Origin: Tetzosporium hominis
GTDB lineage: Bacteria > Bacillota > Bacilli > Bacillales_A > Planococcaceae
DNA: 64,000 bases
Direction: 5' to 3'
NCBI RefSeq assembly: GCF_002265435.1
Contig: NZ_NOKQ01000220.1
Coordinates: 62,001 to 126,000 of the forward strand
Part shown: positions 25,842 to 34,521 of the stretch, piece by piece
Position numbering within the stretch: position 1 is the stretch's first letter
Layout: each line of letters opens with the position of its first letter
Position numbers and translations under genes: made by a program
Notes under the pieces: generated by a model
Told to the model about the DNA's origin: nothing
The model's database searches: none
Seen by the model: the letters and a program-made list of their open reading frames with translations, nothing else

Positions 25842-27937
25842 TTACGCCTTCTTCGGCGTGTCTTTTTCGAATACTAGAATAAGGGCTGGAATCAAGATCC
25901 CTCGAACGATGAACGTATCAATCAAGATTCCGATTGCCACGATGAATCCAAATACGAACAAGTCAGCAATCGGCATGGTCATCAGTGCAGCAAACGTAGC
26001 GGCCAAGATGACTCCTGCAGAAGAAATGACGCCTCCTGTGACCGTGATGGATCTCTGTAGGGCCTCTTTCACAGAATGGTGGTCTCTTTCTTCCATGTAG
26101 CGAGAGACCAAAATAATCGTATAGTCAATTCCTAGTGCTACTAGGAAGATGAAAGCATAGAGTGGGACACGTGTACTGATGGCTTCATAACCAAAAAGCC
26201 AGTCCACTGCGAATATACCAATTCCAAGCGCTGCGGTAAAGGAAAGTAATAATGTGGCCATCATATTGAGAGCCATTTTCCACGAACGCGTCATGACAAG
26301 GAGCAGAGCTGTGATGAGTAACGTCTCCAAGACGATAACGATTAAGATATCACGGTTGTTGACCTGCTGTTCATCCACGAGTTTTGGTGTGATCCCGGAC
26401 CAGTAGACTTCTGTCGCGTCGTCTAGAGACTCTGTCGTCTGACGCAAGTCATCTACTACGTCCATAGCTTCTGTGGAATACGGGTTCAAGTCGAGTGCTA
26501 CAGAGTAGCGAGTCGCGGTTGCATCGTCAGTTGTTTCCACTTCTCGAATAGAGGCAATACCATTTGCGTCTTCGACTGTCTGTAAGAAGGCTTCTTTTGT
26601 TGAGTCATCCAACGGGTCATCCGATTTCAAAAGCACGGTCATCGGAGCTAGTTGACCTTTATCGTAGTTGGCTTCTACAATTTCATATCCCACTCTAGAC
26701 GGTAGGTTCTCAGGAAACGACTTTACCATATCGAATTCGAATTTGAGATTGAACAGGTTCAATGAAGCAAGGATCAGAACGATTAGGACGAGTCCACCAG
26801 ACACAAGAGGTTTCTTCGTCACGATTTTCGCCATACGTCCCCATAGTCCCGCAGAACGTTCGGGTTGCTGACCATATTTTGGTGACCGTGGCCAAAATGC
26901 TTTGCGTCCGAACAGCGTGAACAGTGCAGGTACAAGAGTGATGGACGCTAGAATGATCACAACGAACGCAGTGCTGAAAACCGGTGCGAAGTTTTGATAA
27001 TCTCGGAAGTCTGCAAAGAACAACACGAGCATGGCAGCAAGTACAGTAGCTCCTGCAAATACGACGGGAGTGGCTGTTGACCGCATGGCAACCTTCATCG
27101 CTGTAAATTTGTCTTCATATACATACAGCTCTTCTTTGAAACGCGAAAATACGAATAGAGAATAATCTGTTACAGCTGCAAACAGCAAAATGCTCATGAT
27201 AGAAGTGGTCGCATTGTTGATTTCTAAACCTCCTGCTCCGAGTAACCCAATCAGCTGGTTTGTCACTTGGTAGACAAGAGCTGTAGCAAGAAGCGGGATG
27301 ATCGCTAGAAGTGGCGAACGGTAAATGACGATCAACAATACTAAAATAATTCCAATTGTGGCAAGCAACAAGACAAAGTCCGCTTCTTCAAACAATTTCA
27401 ACGTATCGCCTGCAATTCCTACGGGACCCGTTACATAAAAATCAAACGTTCCAAATTCTTCTCCTCGCTGTTCGCCGATAGTGAGCAGTTCATCAGTAAT
27501 CTCTTTGTAGCGGTCACTGCCGATACCTGATTCGAGTTCCAGAGGGAAGATGAACGTCTTTTGGTCTTCTGAATAGAAGCCTTCTAAAGCTTGAGGAGGG
27601 AGTGCGGCAAGGTCCATCATCGGCTTGATAGCGTCGATGTCTGCTTCCTTAATATCTTCTAAGACAGTAAAATTTCAGTCGTCTCAAGTGGCGCATCACC
27701 AGAGAATACTAGAATTCCCGGAGTTGCTTGTGCATCCGGAAACGCTGCTTTCAATTCTTTTTCAGCTTGGATGCTTGGGGCATCGTCTGGGAGCGATTGA
27801 AAATTTGCGCTCCGATAATCTGCCGCTTTGGGGCCGGCACTCAATAATACGGCGAGCAGCACCCAGATGGTCAATGTGATCCACATACCTTTTTTAGTGG
27901 TCACAAAATCCGTTATACGGTGAATCGCTTTTTTCAC
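25842..27937 (-). pseudogene. MMPL family RND-type transporter, split by a frameshift
   Basis: Two adjoining open frames encode one MMPL/YdfJ-type exporter of about 700 aa. The first (start 27937) gives the N-terminal helix and the first extracellular stretch up to GDAPLETTEIL, then hits TAG at about 27658. The second frame continues with TVLEDIKEADIDAIKPMMDL and runs to the end. One extra base near the AAATTTTAC run at about 27670 restores a continuous protein. The long part keeps about 11 helices, the SRFKEELY and GIDYTIILVSRYMEER motifs and two RND-like halves. MMPL proteins export lipids or peptides. Either a recent inactivating deletion or a sequencing error; I cannot decide. Confidence 0.85.
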
Positions 27938-28058
27938 AAGTTGTCACTTCCTTTTGTAGTTTCTCCCATAGTGTAAACCGCGTATATAAACCGAATATCA
28001 ACTGAGGGCGTCTTTGGAAAAAATATGGTACGCTAAACGAAAGATAGGGGTGGACGAC

Positions 28059-30071
28059 ATGAAGAAATGGGGATGGGGAGTCCTAGCTGTGCCACTATTG
28101 GTTCTAGCAGGATGTAACGATGAGGTAACACCACAGGAGCGACAAGAAGCCTACGTGGCCGCATGGAATGAAGGAGATTATGAAACACTCTATAACGAGT
28201 TTGTATCCGACGAGACGAAGGAACAAGTGGATGAGGCTGCGTTTGTGGAACGCCAAGTGGCCCTCGATGAGGCATTGGGTGTGACAGAGCGGGAAGTCAC
28301 GTTTACAAAAGCTCCGGAAGACGCGCAATGGGAAGCGGCTGAACCCGCTACATTTCCTGTTCAGATAAAAGTAGAGACGGTCGCTGGTCCAGTCGAGTGG
28401 GAGAAAGAGATGACATGGCAATCTGTCGAGACAGACGAGGAACTAACGTGGATGGCCGATTGGGATACTGGATTTATCTTGCCAGACTTAGCAGAAGGTG
28501 ATGAAGTGCGCGTCTCGACACTACCATTTGCACGTGGAGAAATTTACGACCGCAACGGCAATGCACTCGCTATTAACGGGACCGGGTTTGAAGTAGGAAT
28601 CGTTCCTGGGAAGTTTACGGATGACGCTCAGAAGCCAAGGCTTGCCGAGCTGTTGGGAACGACTGTTGAGTATATCGATAAGCAACTTGCCCAGAGCTGG
28701 GTAAAAGACGACCAATTCGTACCGATCGATAAGATCGCACAGACTGATGATGTCAGAGCTGCGCTCCTTGAGATTCCGGGAGTCCTCCTTCAAGAGACGG
28801 CTATGCGAGAATATCCGTACGGAGAAGCGGCAGCGCATCTGGTCGGTTACATCGGACCGATAACAGCGGAGCAGTTGGCTGAGCGTGAAGACGAAGGCTA
28901 TACCGAGTTTGACCAAATAGGCCGTCAAGGACTTGAGAGCTTCTTGGAAGAGCGACTCCGAGGACAAGATGGCAAGCGTGTGTTCATTGATAAGGCAGAA
29001 GAAGGCTTGGAAAATGTCATGCTTGCTGAGAAAGAGCCTGTGGCAGGAGAACGCATTGACCTGACGATTGACGCCGAGCTCCAAAGAATCACGTTTGCAT
29101 CAATGGACGGGGAGCCGGGAGCAGCCGCAGTCGTAGATCCAAAGACGGGAGAAGTGTTGACGCTTCTCAGTTCGCCAAGCTTTGACCCATCTGCATTTAT
29201 GCTCGGGATGACACAAGCACAGTATGATGAGCTTGCCAACGATCCACTCAACCCGTTACTCAACCGTTTTGCAGCTTCCTACGCACCAGGATCGACGTTA
29301 AAGCCGATCACAGCAGCGATTGGAATGGAAGCAGGGACGCTTGATCCAACTGAGGGAATTGTAATTGAAGGGGCTACTTGGCAAAAGGACGATTCTTGGG
29401 GCGACTACCGTGTTACGCGTTTGCATCCAGAAGCGCCGAATCCGATCGATTTAGAAAAATCACTTGTCTATTCCGATAACATCTACTATGCGCAACAAGC
29501 ATTGAAGATGGGCAGAGAGACGTTCGTAGAAGGGCTAGAGTCCTTTGGCTTTGGTGAAGACATTCCGTTCTTTTTAAACCTGCAGGCTTCACAAGTCTCG
29601 AATGATGGCGGTATAGGCTCAGAAGGACAACTCGCTGATACGTCGTTCGGTCAAGGACAGATGCTCGCAAATATTTTACATTTAGCCAGTTCCTATCAGC
29701 CTTTCCTGACAAACGGAACGATGTGGCAACCGACTCTTCTACTTGAAGAAGACGACCAGGTCGTATGGAAAGAGGGGCTCGTAAGCGAGCAGAATGCAGC
29801 CATCTTGCAAGAAGGGATGCGCAGTATGGTAGTGGACGGTTTTGCACAAGCAGCCAACATTCCAAATATTCCTCTTGCCGGTAAGACAGGGACCGCTGAA
29901 CTGAAAGCGACAATTGATGCGGAGGGACAAGAGAACGGCTTCTTCGTCAGCTATCCAGTGGATACAGAAGAGATGATTATGGCCATGATGATTGAAGATG
30001 TAGGTGACAATAACGGAAGCGGCTACGTAGCAGAGAAGGCAGCGGCTATCTACAAACTTTTGTATGAATGA
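28059..30071 (+). CDS. pbpC: PBP3-like lipoprotein transpeptidase (PbpC/MecA type)
   Basis: A 670-aa class B penicillin-binding protein. It has a lipoprotein signal (VLAVPLLVLAGC), an NTF2-like MecA_N domain (about 25-140), a PBP dimerisation domain (about 150-330) and a transpeptidase domain. Active-site motifs are STLK (Ser 412, Lys 415), SDN (472) and KTG (609). Length and layout match B. subtilis PbpC (668 aa) and staphylococcal PBP2a. It cross-links peptidoglycan outside the membrane; low beta-lactam affinity is possible in this class but cannot be read from sequence. The start is ATG 28059 after AGGGGTGG; the upstream in-frame ATG lacks a ribosome site. Confidence 0.93.
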   Translation: MKKWGWGVLAVPLLVLAGCNDEVTPQERQEAYVAAWNEGDYETLYNEFVSDETKEQVDEAAFVERQVALDEALGVTEREVTFTKAPEDAQWEAAEPATFPVQIKVETVAGPVEWEKEMTWQSVETDEELTWMADWDTGFILPDLAEGDEVRVSTLPFARGEIYDRNGNALAINGTGFEVGIVPGKFTDDAQKPRLAELLGTTVEYIDKQLAQSWVKDDQFVPIDKIAQTDDVRAALLEIPGVLLQETAMREYPYGEAAAHLVGYIGPITAEQLAEREDEGYTEFDQIGRQGLESFLEERLRGQDGKRVFIDKAEEGLENVMLAEKEPVAGERIDLTIDAELQRITFASMDGEPGAAAVVDPKTGEVLTLLSSPSFDPSAFMLGMTQAQYDELANDPLNPLLNRFAASYAPGSTLKPITAAIGMEAGTLDPTEGIVIEGATWQKDDSWGDYRVTRLHPEAPNPIDLEKSLVYSDNIYYAQQALKMGRETFVEGLESFGFGEDIPFFLNLQASQVSNDGGIGSEGQLADTSFGQGQMLANILHLASSYQPFLTNGTMWQPTLLLEEDDQVVWKEGLVSEQNAAILQEGMRSMVVDGFAQAANIPNIPLAGKTGTAELKATIDAEGQENGFFVSYPVDTEEMIMAMMIEDVGDNNGSGYVAEKAAAIYKLLYE

Positions 30072-30080
30072 TGCTATAAT
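30072..30080 (+). promoter_or_regulatory. extended -10 promoter for menA
   Basis: TGCTATAAT directly after the stop of the PBP gene and 38 bp before the menA ATG. No convincing -35 box is seen. Confidence 0.4.
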
Positions 30081-30118
30081 AAAGTGCTATGTAGTTTAGA
30101 TAAGAAGGGGTTTTCACC

Positions 30119-31039
30119 ATGAAAGCAATTGATTCTACCCTGCCGATTTCCCGAGGCAAATTGATGTGGCAGATGACGCGTCCTCATACGCTGACAGCGA
30201 CATTCGTGCCTGTCGTCTTGGGAACTGTAATGGCATTGTTTGATACCTCGATTCACTGGGGACTTTTCATTGCCATGATGGCAGCAGGTCTGTGTCTACA
30301 GATCGCAACGAATTTATTTAATGAGTACTATGATTTTAAAAAAGGACTAGATACCGCGGATTCAGTGGGAATCGGTGGTGGTATCGTTCGTCACGGTCTG
30401 AAGCCGGGTATGGTACTCGCTGTGGCTTTGATCCTTTATCTGTTAGCCGGCTTTATTGGACTTTATATCGCAGCTTCTACAAGTTACTGGTTGATTGCTA
30501 TAGGTGTCGTGGGGATGGCAGTAGGTTATCTGTATACGGGAGGCCCACTTCCAATCGCCTACACGCCGTTTGGTGAAGTGTTCGCTGGCGTATTCATGGG
30601 TATCGGGTTCATCTTGATCGCGTACTATCTTCAAACGCTTGAAGTGACGACTTGGGCACTGTTGTTGTCGATTCCTTTTGGGATTTTAGTCGGTGCTATC
30701 AACATGTCAAACAACATTCGAGATATAAAAGAAGATACTATTGGTGGACGCAAGACGCTGCCTATCTTACTTGGGCGCGAGAAAGCCATCACGGGACTTG
30801 CTGTGGCATTCGTCATTTCTTACGCATGGATTGTCGGTCTGGTCGTCTTGCAAATCGTGACACCATGGGCACTTTTAGTGTTGCTTGCTGTGCCGAAATC
30901 CATCACGGCTATCAAAAGTTTCCGTCTTGGCAAGACGATGCCTCAAATGATGGGACCAGCGATGAAATCGACAGCTTTGACGAATACATTCGTTGGGGTG
31001 CTTTTAACAATTGGCCTCTTCATTGAGTGGCTGTTATAA
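30119..31039 (+). CDS. menA: 1,4-dihydroxy-2-naphthoate polyprenyltransferase
   Basis: A 306-aa UbiA-superfamily membrane enzyme that attaches the isoprenoid chain to DHNA in menaquinone synthesis. It starts with the MenA-specific MWQMTRPHTLTATFVPVVLG and carries the first Asp motif NLFNEYYDFKKGLD and the second NNIRDIKEDTIGGRKTL. About nine helices are visible. AGAAGGGG precedes the ATG. The menaquinone requirement fits an aerobic Bacillales respiratory chain. It is ended by a hairpin terminator. Confidence 0.95.
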   Translation: MKAIDSTLPISRGKLMWQMTRPHTLTATFVPVVLGTVMALFDTSIHWGLFIAMMAAGLCLQIATNLFNEYYDFKKGLDTADSVGIGGGIVRHGLKPGMVLAVALILYLLAGFIGLYIAASTSYWLIAIGVVGMAVGYLYTGGPLPIAYTPFGEVFAGVFMGIGFILIAYYLQTLEVTTWALLLSIPFGILVGAINMSNNIRDIKEDTIGGRKTLPILLGREKAITGLAVAFVISYAWIVGLVVLQIVTPWALLVLLAVPKSITAIKSFRLGKTMPQMMGPAMKSTALTNTFVGVLLTIGLFIEWLL

Positions 31040-31051
31040 GAAATTAGAGAG

Positions 31052-31083
31052 AGAATCCAGCCTTTATGAGGCTGGTTCTTTTT
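31052..31083 (+). terminator. menA terminator
   Basis: Stem AGAATCCAGCCT/AGGCTGGTTCTT (one T-T mismatch) with loop TTATG, then TTT. Confidence 0.78.
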
Positions 31084-31085
31084 AG

Positions 31086-31114
31086 TTGTAAAAAGAACGT
31101 GTGTTCGATATAAT
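31086..31114 (+). promoter_or_regulatory. sigma-A promoter for the 73-aa gene
   Basis: TTGTAA and TATAAT (consensus -10) separated by 17 bp, 26 bp before the ATG. Confidence 0.65.
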
Positions 31115-31140
31115 GAGAACATAAAAGGAGGTCGGTATTG

Positions 31141-31362
31141 ATGAAAGAACAGCTCACTAAAGCCATGAAACTCAATTATCTTTTAGAAGTCGTGTATATG
31201 GATCAGTCAGGGAAACTCACAAAACGTCGAATCAAAGTTTTGAAGATGCACGGCGAAAAAATCTGGGTATGGGACACAGGGAAACGTGCAAAGCGGACAT
31301 TCCTGATTGATCGTGTTCTAGCATGTCAACCGGTCCTCCGCAAAGAACGGGAAATTATTTAG
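31141..31362 (+). CDS. small WYL-like basic protein, unknown function
   Basis: A 73-aa basic protein. The middle, LEVVYMDQSGKLTKRRIKVLK then EKIWVWDTGKRAKRTFLIDRV, looks like the beta-barrel core of a WYL domain without a helix-turn-helix part. WYL folds bind ligands or nucleic acid; nothing more can be said. AAAGGAGG is 8 bp before the ATG, and a good promoter lies upstream, so the gene is real. The TTG at 31138 is not needed. Confidence 0.75.
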   Translation: MKEQLTKAMKLNYLLEVVYMDQSGKLTKRRIKVLKMHGEKIWVWDTGKRAKRTFLIDRVLACQPVLRKEREII

Positions 31363-31397
31363 TGGTTGAAAGAACGATTTCAATTATAAGTAGGTCT

Positions 31398-31422
31398 GTT
31401 TAATTCAACAAGAGCTGGGTAA
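31398..31422 (+). promoter_or_regulatory. sigma-B promoter for the ZIP-like gene
   Basis: GTTTAA, 13 bp, GGGTAA: full match to the sigma-B consensus, 34 bp before the ATG at 31456. Confidence 0.75.
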
Positions 31423-31455
31423 CGTGAGAGTATGGTCTATGGAAGGGGCGATACA

Positions 31456-32181
31456 ATGAGCACGGAACTCAGCTTTCTTTTTGTGGTGGGATTTATGGCG
31501 ATTCACTTATTTTCTCGTCATGTACATAGTTTGCGTAGGAATCCCCGTAGCCAATTTCTATCCATTGCAGGTGGAATCTCTGTTGCTTATGTGTTTCTCC
31601 ACTTGTTACCAGAACTCGGGGACTTTCAACGAGAGCTTGAAGGAGAAGGGGTCCTTTCTTATTTGGAACACCATATCTATCTGATTGCATTGATAGGTCT
31701 CGTACTTTTTTATGGTCTAGAGCAGTTCGTGAAGAAATCTCATAAACATCGTGAACATCAGTCATCGATTTCGCATCATGCAGGTGTCTTTTGGGTTCAT
31801 ATCGGCACATTCGCTTTATATAATTTTAGTATTGGATATCTTTTAGTTCGTGAAGAGTTCACAGACTCTCTTGGACCTTGGGCATTCTTTATCGCCTTAG
31901 GTGTCCATTTTATAACCAATGACATCAGTCTGGATGAACAACATGATCGTGATTATGCCAAATACGGAAGATGGCTACTAACAGCCTCTATTTTTATCGG
32001 ATGGATTACGGGAGTTCTGACAGAGCTGCATCCCTTCATTGTTTCCTATTTGGTTGCTTTGCTCGCAGGAGGAATTATATTGAATGTGATGAAAGAAGAA
32101 CTACCTGAGGAACGAGAGAGCAGCTTTCCTGCGTTTTTAGGTGGCGTAGTTGCCTACACCGTCATCCTGCTGCTGATTTAA
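31456..32181 (+). CDS. ZIP-like membrane protein
   Basis: A 241-aa protein with seven or eight hydrophobic helices. AGGISVAYVFLHLLPELGDF and the late LVALLAGGIILNVMKEELPEE match the HxxxE/ExxPEE helices of ZIP metal transporters. A His-rich loop (KKSHKHREHQSSISHHAG) lies in the middle, as in ZIP proteins. The first ZIP metal-site helix is reduced (VFLHLLPEL keeps His and Glu). It could move divalent metal or be a degenerate member. The start is ATG 31456 after GGAAGGGG. A perfect sigma-B promoter precedes it. Confidence 0.72.
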   Translation: MSTELSFLFVVGFMAIHLFSRHVHSLRRNPRSQFLSIAGGISVAYVFLHLLPELGDFQRELEGEGVLSYLEHHIYLIALIGLVLFYGLEQFVKKSHKHREHQSSISHHAGVFWVHIGTFALYNFSIGYLLVREEFTDSLGPWAFFIALGVHFITNDISLDEQHDRDYAKYGRWLLTASIFIGWITGVLTELHPFIVSYLVALLAGGIILNVMKEELPEERESSFPAFLGGVVAYTVILLLI

Positions 32182-32188
32182 GACATAA

Positions 32189-32230
32189 AAAAAGAGCCCC
32201 TAGACATACGGTCTACTAGGACTCTTTCGT
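32189..32230 (-). terminator. terminator of the tRNA-Val transcript
   Basis: Hairpin AAAGAGCCCCTAGAC/GTCTACTAGGACTCTTT; on the minus strand it is followed by seven T, so it mainly stops the tRNA transcript. It may also stop the ZIP-like gene from the other side. Confidence 0.75.
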
Positions 32231-32275
32231 GTGAAAGCCGTGTTCCGACAGCTTCCACAAGGGTTTGGCACCCAA

Positions 32276-32348
32276 TGATCCCGACTGGGTTCGAACCAGC
32301 GACCTCCACCCTGTCAAGGTGGCGCTCTCCCGACTGAGCTACAGGATC
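32276..32348 (-). tRNA. tRNA-Val (GAC)
   Basis: Complete cloverleaf on the minus strand: acceptor GATCCTG/CGGGATC, D-arm GCTC..GAGC, anticodon stem CCACC/GGTGG with loop TTGACAG (anticodon GAC, valine), and T-loop TTCGAAC. The discriminator is A and CCA is not encoded. The gene is single, with its own promoter and terminator; no integrase lies next to it. Confidence 0.95.
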
Positions 32349-32369
32349 TAAATTTTACTGACAAAGATT

Positions 32370-32397
32370 ATTATACCCCTTTTGACCAGGAGTGCAA
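32370..32397 (-). promoter_or_regulatory. promoter of tRNA-Val
   Basis: On the minus strand TTGCAC, 16 bp, TATAAT, ending 22 bp before the tRNA. The -35 box lies within the leader of the divergent 69-aa gene. Confidence 0.7.
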
Positions 32398-32423
32398 GAA
32401 AAACTTTAAGGAGTGTGAGAGCG

Positions 32424-32633
32424 ATGAAAGATAATCATACAAGCACGCCACTTCCTCCAGGAGTTAGTAAACCTGCAGTGCGAGCGTTACATCATCATGG
32501 CATTTTCACGTTAGAAGAGCTAGCAACAAAATCGTTTAAAGAAGTACAAGCTTACCACGGAATAGGACCAAAAGTACTTCGCATCCTTGAAGAGGCCCTC
32601 AAAGTAAACGGGCTGTCGTTTTTAACCGATTAA
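32424..32633 (+). CDS. small helix-hairpin-helix protein similar to RNA polymerase alpha CTD
   Basis: A 69-aa protein whose main part (LPPGVSKPAVRALHHHGIFT, then LEELATKSFKEVQAYHGIGPKVLRILEEAL) is a pair of helix-hairpin-helix motifs as in the C-terminal domain of RNA polymerase alpha. Such stand-alone copies occur in Bacillales and probably bind DNA. AAGGAG lies 10 bp before ATG 32424. The ORF can be extended upstream to 32382, but this has no ribosome site and overlaps the tRNA promoter. Function is unknown. Confidence 0.75.
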   Translation: MKDNHTSTPLPPGVSKPAVRALHHHGIFTLEELATKSFKEVQAYHGIGPKVLRILEEALKVNGLSFLTD

Positions 32634-32652
32634 CCTGAAGGGATTCGGGTAA
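32628..32652 (+). promoter_or_regulatory. putative sigma-B promoter for glsA
   Basis: GATTAA, 13 bp, GGGTAA, 37 bp before the glutaminase ATG; it overlaps the stop codon of the preceding gene. -35 matches 5 of 6 bases and -10 all. Confidence 0.55.
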
Positions 32653-32689
32653 ACAAATACCAGAAACTTTTAGGAAATGAGGGAATGAC

Positions 32690-33622
32690 ATGTCGCTTAA
32701 AGAATATGAAAAACAATTAGAGGAACTTTTCATAGACTGCGAAAAGAACTGTGAGCAGAACGGCAAAGTGGCTTCTTATATACCAGCACTTGAACGAGTA
32801 GATCCGGATTTATTTGCAGTTAGTATCATGGATACACAGGGGCGTTCGATCTCTACTGGAGACGTCGATGTCAAATTCACGATGCAAAGTATTTCAAAAG
32901 TCGTCATCTTTTTATATGCACTTGAAAACTTTGGAGAGGAAGCTGTATTTGAGCGGATTACTTTAGATCCTACAGGAGATCCCTTTAATACCATCATGGG
33001 GATTCAGAGCACCACGGAAGGGAACGTCCACAATCCGATGATCAACTCAGGAGCTATTGTCCTCAGTTCAATGATTGCAGAAAAAGATGGTCCGGAAGCT
33101 CTTCAAAACATGTTAGAGTTTACACGGACTTTGACAGGTGACGACGGCATCTATGTCGACGTGGAAGTATTCGATTCTGAAAAATCTACAGCTCTTCGTA
33201 ACAAAGCGATTGCGTATTTCCTTCAGGCTTCGGGATCTATCCACGATACGGAGGATTCGTTAGACTTGTATTTCCAGATGTGTTCGATTGCCATCACGGT
33301 TGAAGACATTGCGAGGATGGGAGCCCTACTTGCAAACAAAGGTGTCGATCCTTTTTCAGGGGAACGAATCTTGCAAGACTCCAATGTGAAAACAGCGAAT
33401 GCCTACATGCTGCTAAGTGGCATGTACGACGCTTCGTCACGCTTTACGATTAAAGTGGGTTTCCCTGCGAAGAGTGGAGTTTCCGGAAGTATCTTAGCAG
33501 TAGTCAGTGACCGCATGGGAATCGGAATTTTATCGCCACCCCTCGACTCTAGAGGAAATAGTGTAAAGGGAATCCAGTTGTTGAAAAAGCTATCGGAGCG
33601 ATGGGACCTCTCTGTATTTTAA
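32690..33622 (+). CDS. glsA: glutaminase
   Basis: A 310-aa serine-dependent glutaminase that hydrolyses glutamine to glutamate and ammonia. The beta-lactamase-like Ser-x-x-Lys motif is SISK (Ser 67, Lys 70), followed by the typical DPTGDPFN, NPMINSGAI and the late GFPAKSGVSGSI. No extra domains. The ATG follows AATGAGGGAATGAC. It ends 4 bp inside the convergent hydrolase gene. A sigma-B-like promoter upstream would link ammonia production to stress such as acid; this is inference. Confidence 0.95.
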   Translation: MSLKEYEKQLEELFIDCEKNCEQNGKVASYIPALERVDPDLFAVSIMDTQGRSISTGDVDVKFTMQSISKVVIFLYALENFGEEAVFERITLDPTGDPFNTIMGIQSTTEGNVHNPMINSGAIVLSSMIAEKDGPEALQNMLEFTRTLTGDDGIYVDVEVFDSEKSTALRNKAIAYFLQASGSIHDTEDSLDLYFQMCSIAITVEDIARMGALLANKGVDPFSGERILQDSNVKTANAYMLLSGMYDASSRFTIKVGFPAKSGVSGSILAVVSDRMGIGILSPPLDSRGNSVKGIQLLKKLSERWDLSVF

Positions 33623-34407
33623 AGGGTCCGTTCAACACCTAAAAACTCAAGAACAAAATCAAGATAGAGAAGTCGTTGTTCTACATTCGGTGCATGACCC
33701 GACTGATTAAACTCAGCAAAGGTTGCGTGTGGGATGAGGCGTGCTGTTTCTCTTGCCTTCTCTGGTGGGTTTAATTGATCGTGATCGCCGCTAATGACAA
33801 GTGTCTTAGCGGTGATTTTAGACAACTCCCCAGTGAAATCGAATCCCGTCAGAGCCTGATTGGCTGCTTCAATTTGTTCGGCAGTCATCGGCTCTGCTTT
33901 TTTTGCAGCTTCTTTACTCCATTGACCTACAGCTTGCAAGTCATGATACATGTATTTAGAAGCTTTCAAAATCTTCGCATTGTGAGTTAATCCTTCTAAC
34001 TCCTCTTTATGTTCTTCAAATAAGGCCTGCATGGCTGATGTCTTGCCTGTAGATTTTGTGGCTACCAAGACCAAACGCTTCACGCGCTCTCCTAAACGAA
34101 TGGCCACCCCTTGCGCCACATAGCTTCCCATAGATACGCCAATGATATGTAATGAAGGAAGTCCCAATTCTTCTACTAACGCAACCATATCGTCAATTAA
34201 GTCCTCAAGAGTATACGTTTCGGGACGCTCTGAATCTCCGTGACCGCGGAAGTCGGGTGTAATCACACGCAAATACTTCTGCAATACGCGGGTCTCCTCG
34301 TCAAACATATGTCGGTTCCCCGTGAGCCCGTGTAAAAGCAGGACTGCAGGTCCGGTGCCTTTCTCAGAAAATGCTAGTTGAATGCCGTTGACTGATGTTA
34401 TCAGCAT
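33619..34407 (-). CDS. alpha/beta hydrolase
   Basis: A 262-aa alpha/beta-hydrolase-fold enzyme. Oxyanion region LLHGLTGNRHMFDEE, nucleophile elbow IGVSMGSY (Ser about 95), catalytic Asp in VISGDHDQLNPPEKA and His in FNQSGHAPNVEQ complete the triad. There is no signal peptide, so it is cytoplasmic. The closest types are 3-oxoadipate enol-lactonase-like and esterase-like hydrolases; the substrate is unknown. Its stop overlaps that of glsA by 4 bp. Confidence 0.9.
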   Translation of the reverse strand: MLITSVNGIQLAFSEKGTGPAVLLLHGLTGNRHMFDEETRVLQKYLRVITPDFRGHGDSERPETYTLEDLIDDMVALVEELGLPSLHIIGVSMGSYVAQGVAIRLGERVKRLVLVATKSTGKTSAMQALFEEHKEELEGLTHNAKILKASKYMYHDLQAVGQWSKEAAKKAEPMTAEQIEAANQALTGFDFTGELSKITAKTLVISGDHDQLNPPEKARETARLIPHATFAEFNQSGHAPNVEQRLLYLDFVLEFLGVERTL

Positions 34408-34461
34408 AATGATGCCTCCTCGCTCTTTATTTTCTTATGCCCATTTTCTCTACTATTAAAC

Positions 34462-34486
34462 GTTTTAATTAAGAAATGGAGGGAAA
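34462..34486 (+). promoter_or_regulatory. sigma-B promoter for the general-stress SDR
   Basis: GTTTTA, 13 bp, GGGAAA, 35 bp before the SDR ATG. The -35 matches 5 of 6 bases and the -10 all. Confidence 0.7.
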
Positions 34487-34521
34487 ACAAATAACGATGA
34501 AAAATGTGAGGAGGAAATTCA

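Noticed and set aside
27655-27680. Programmed -1 frameshift in the MMPL gene
   Set aside because: The frame relation is -1, but the codons around AAATTTTAC do not form an X-XXY-YYZ slippery heptamer, and no programmed shift is known in this family.
28521-29084. 187-codon open frame antisense to the PBP gene
   Set aside because: It lies fully inside a well-supported gene with intact motifs, and its composition (many Leu, Ser, Cys) is that of a shadow frame.
32276-32348. tRNA-Val as integration site of a mobile element
   Set aside because: No integrase, no second copy of the tRNA 3' end, and ordinary chromosomal genes on both sides.
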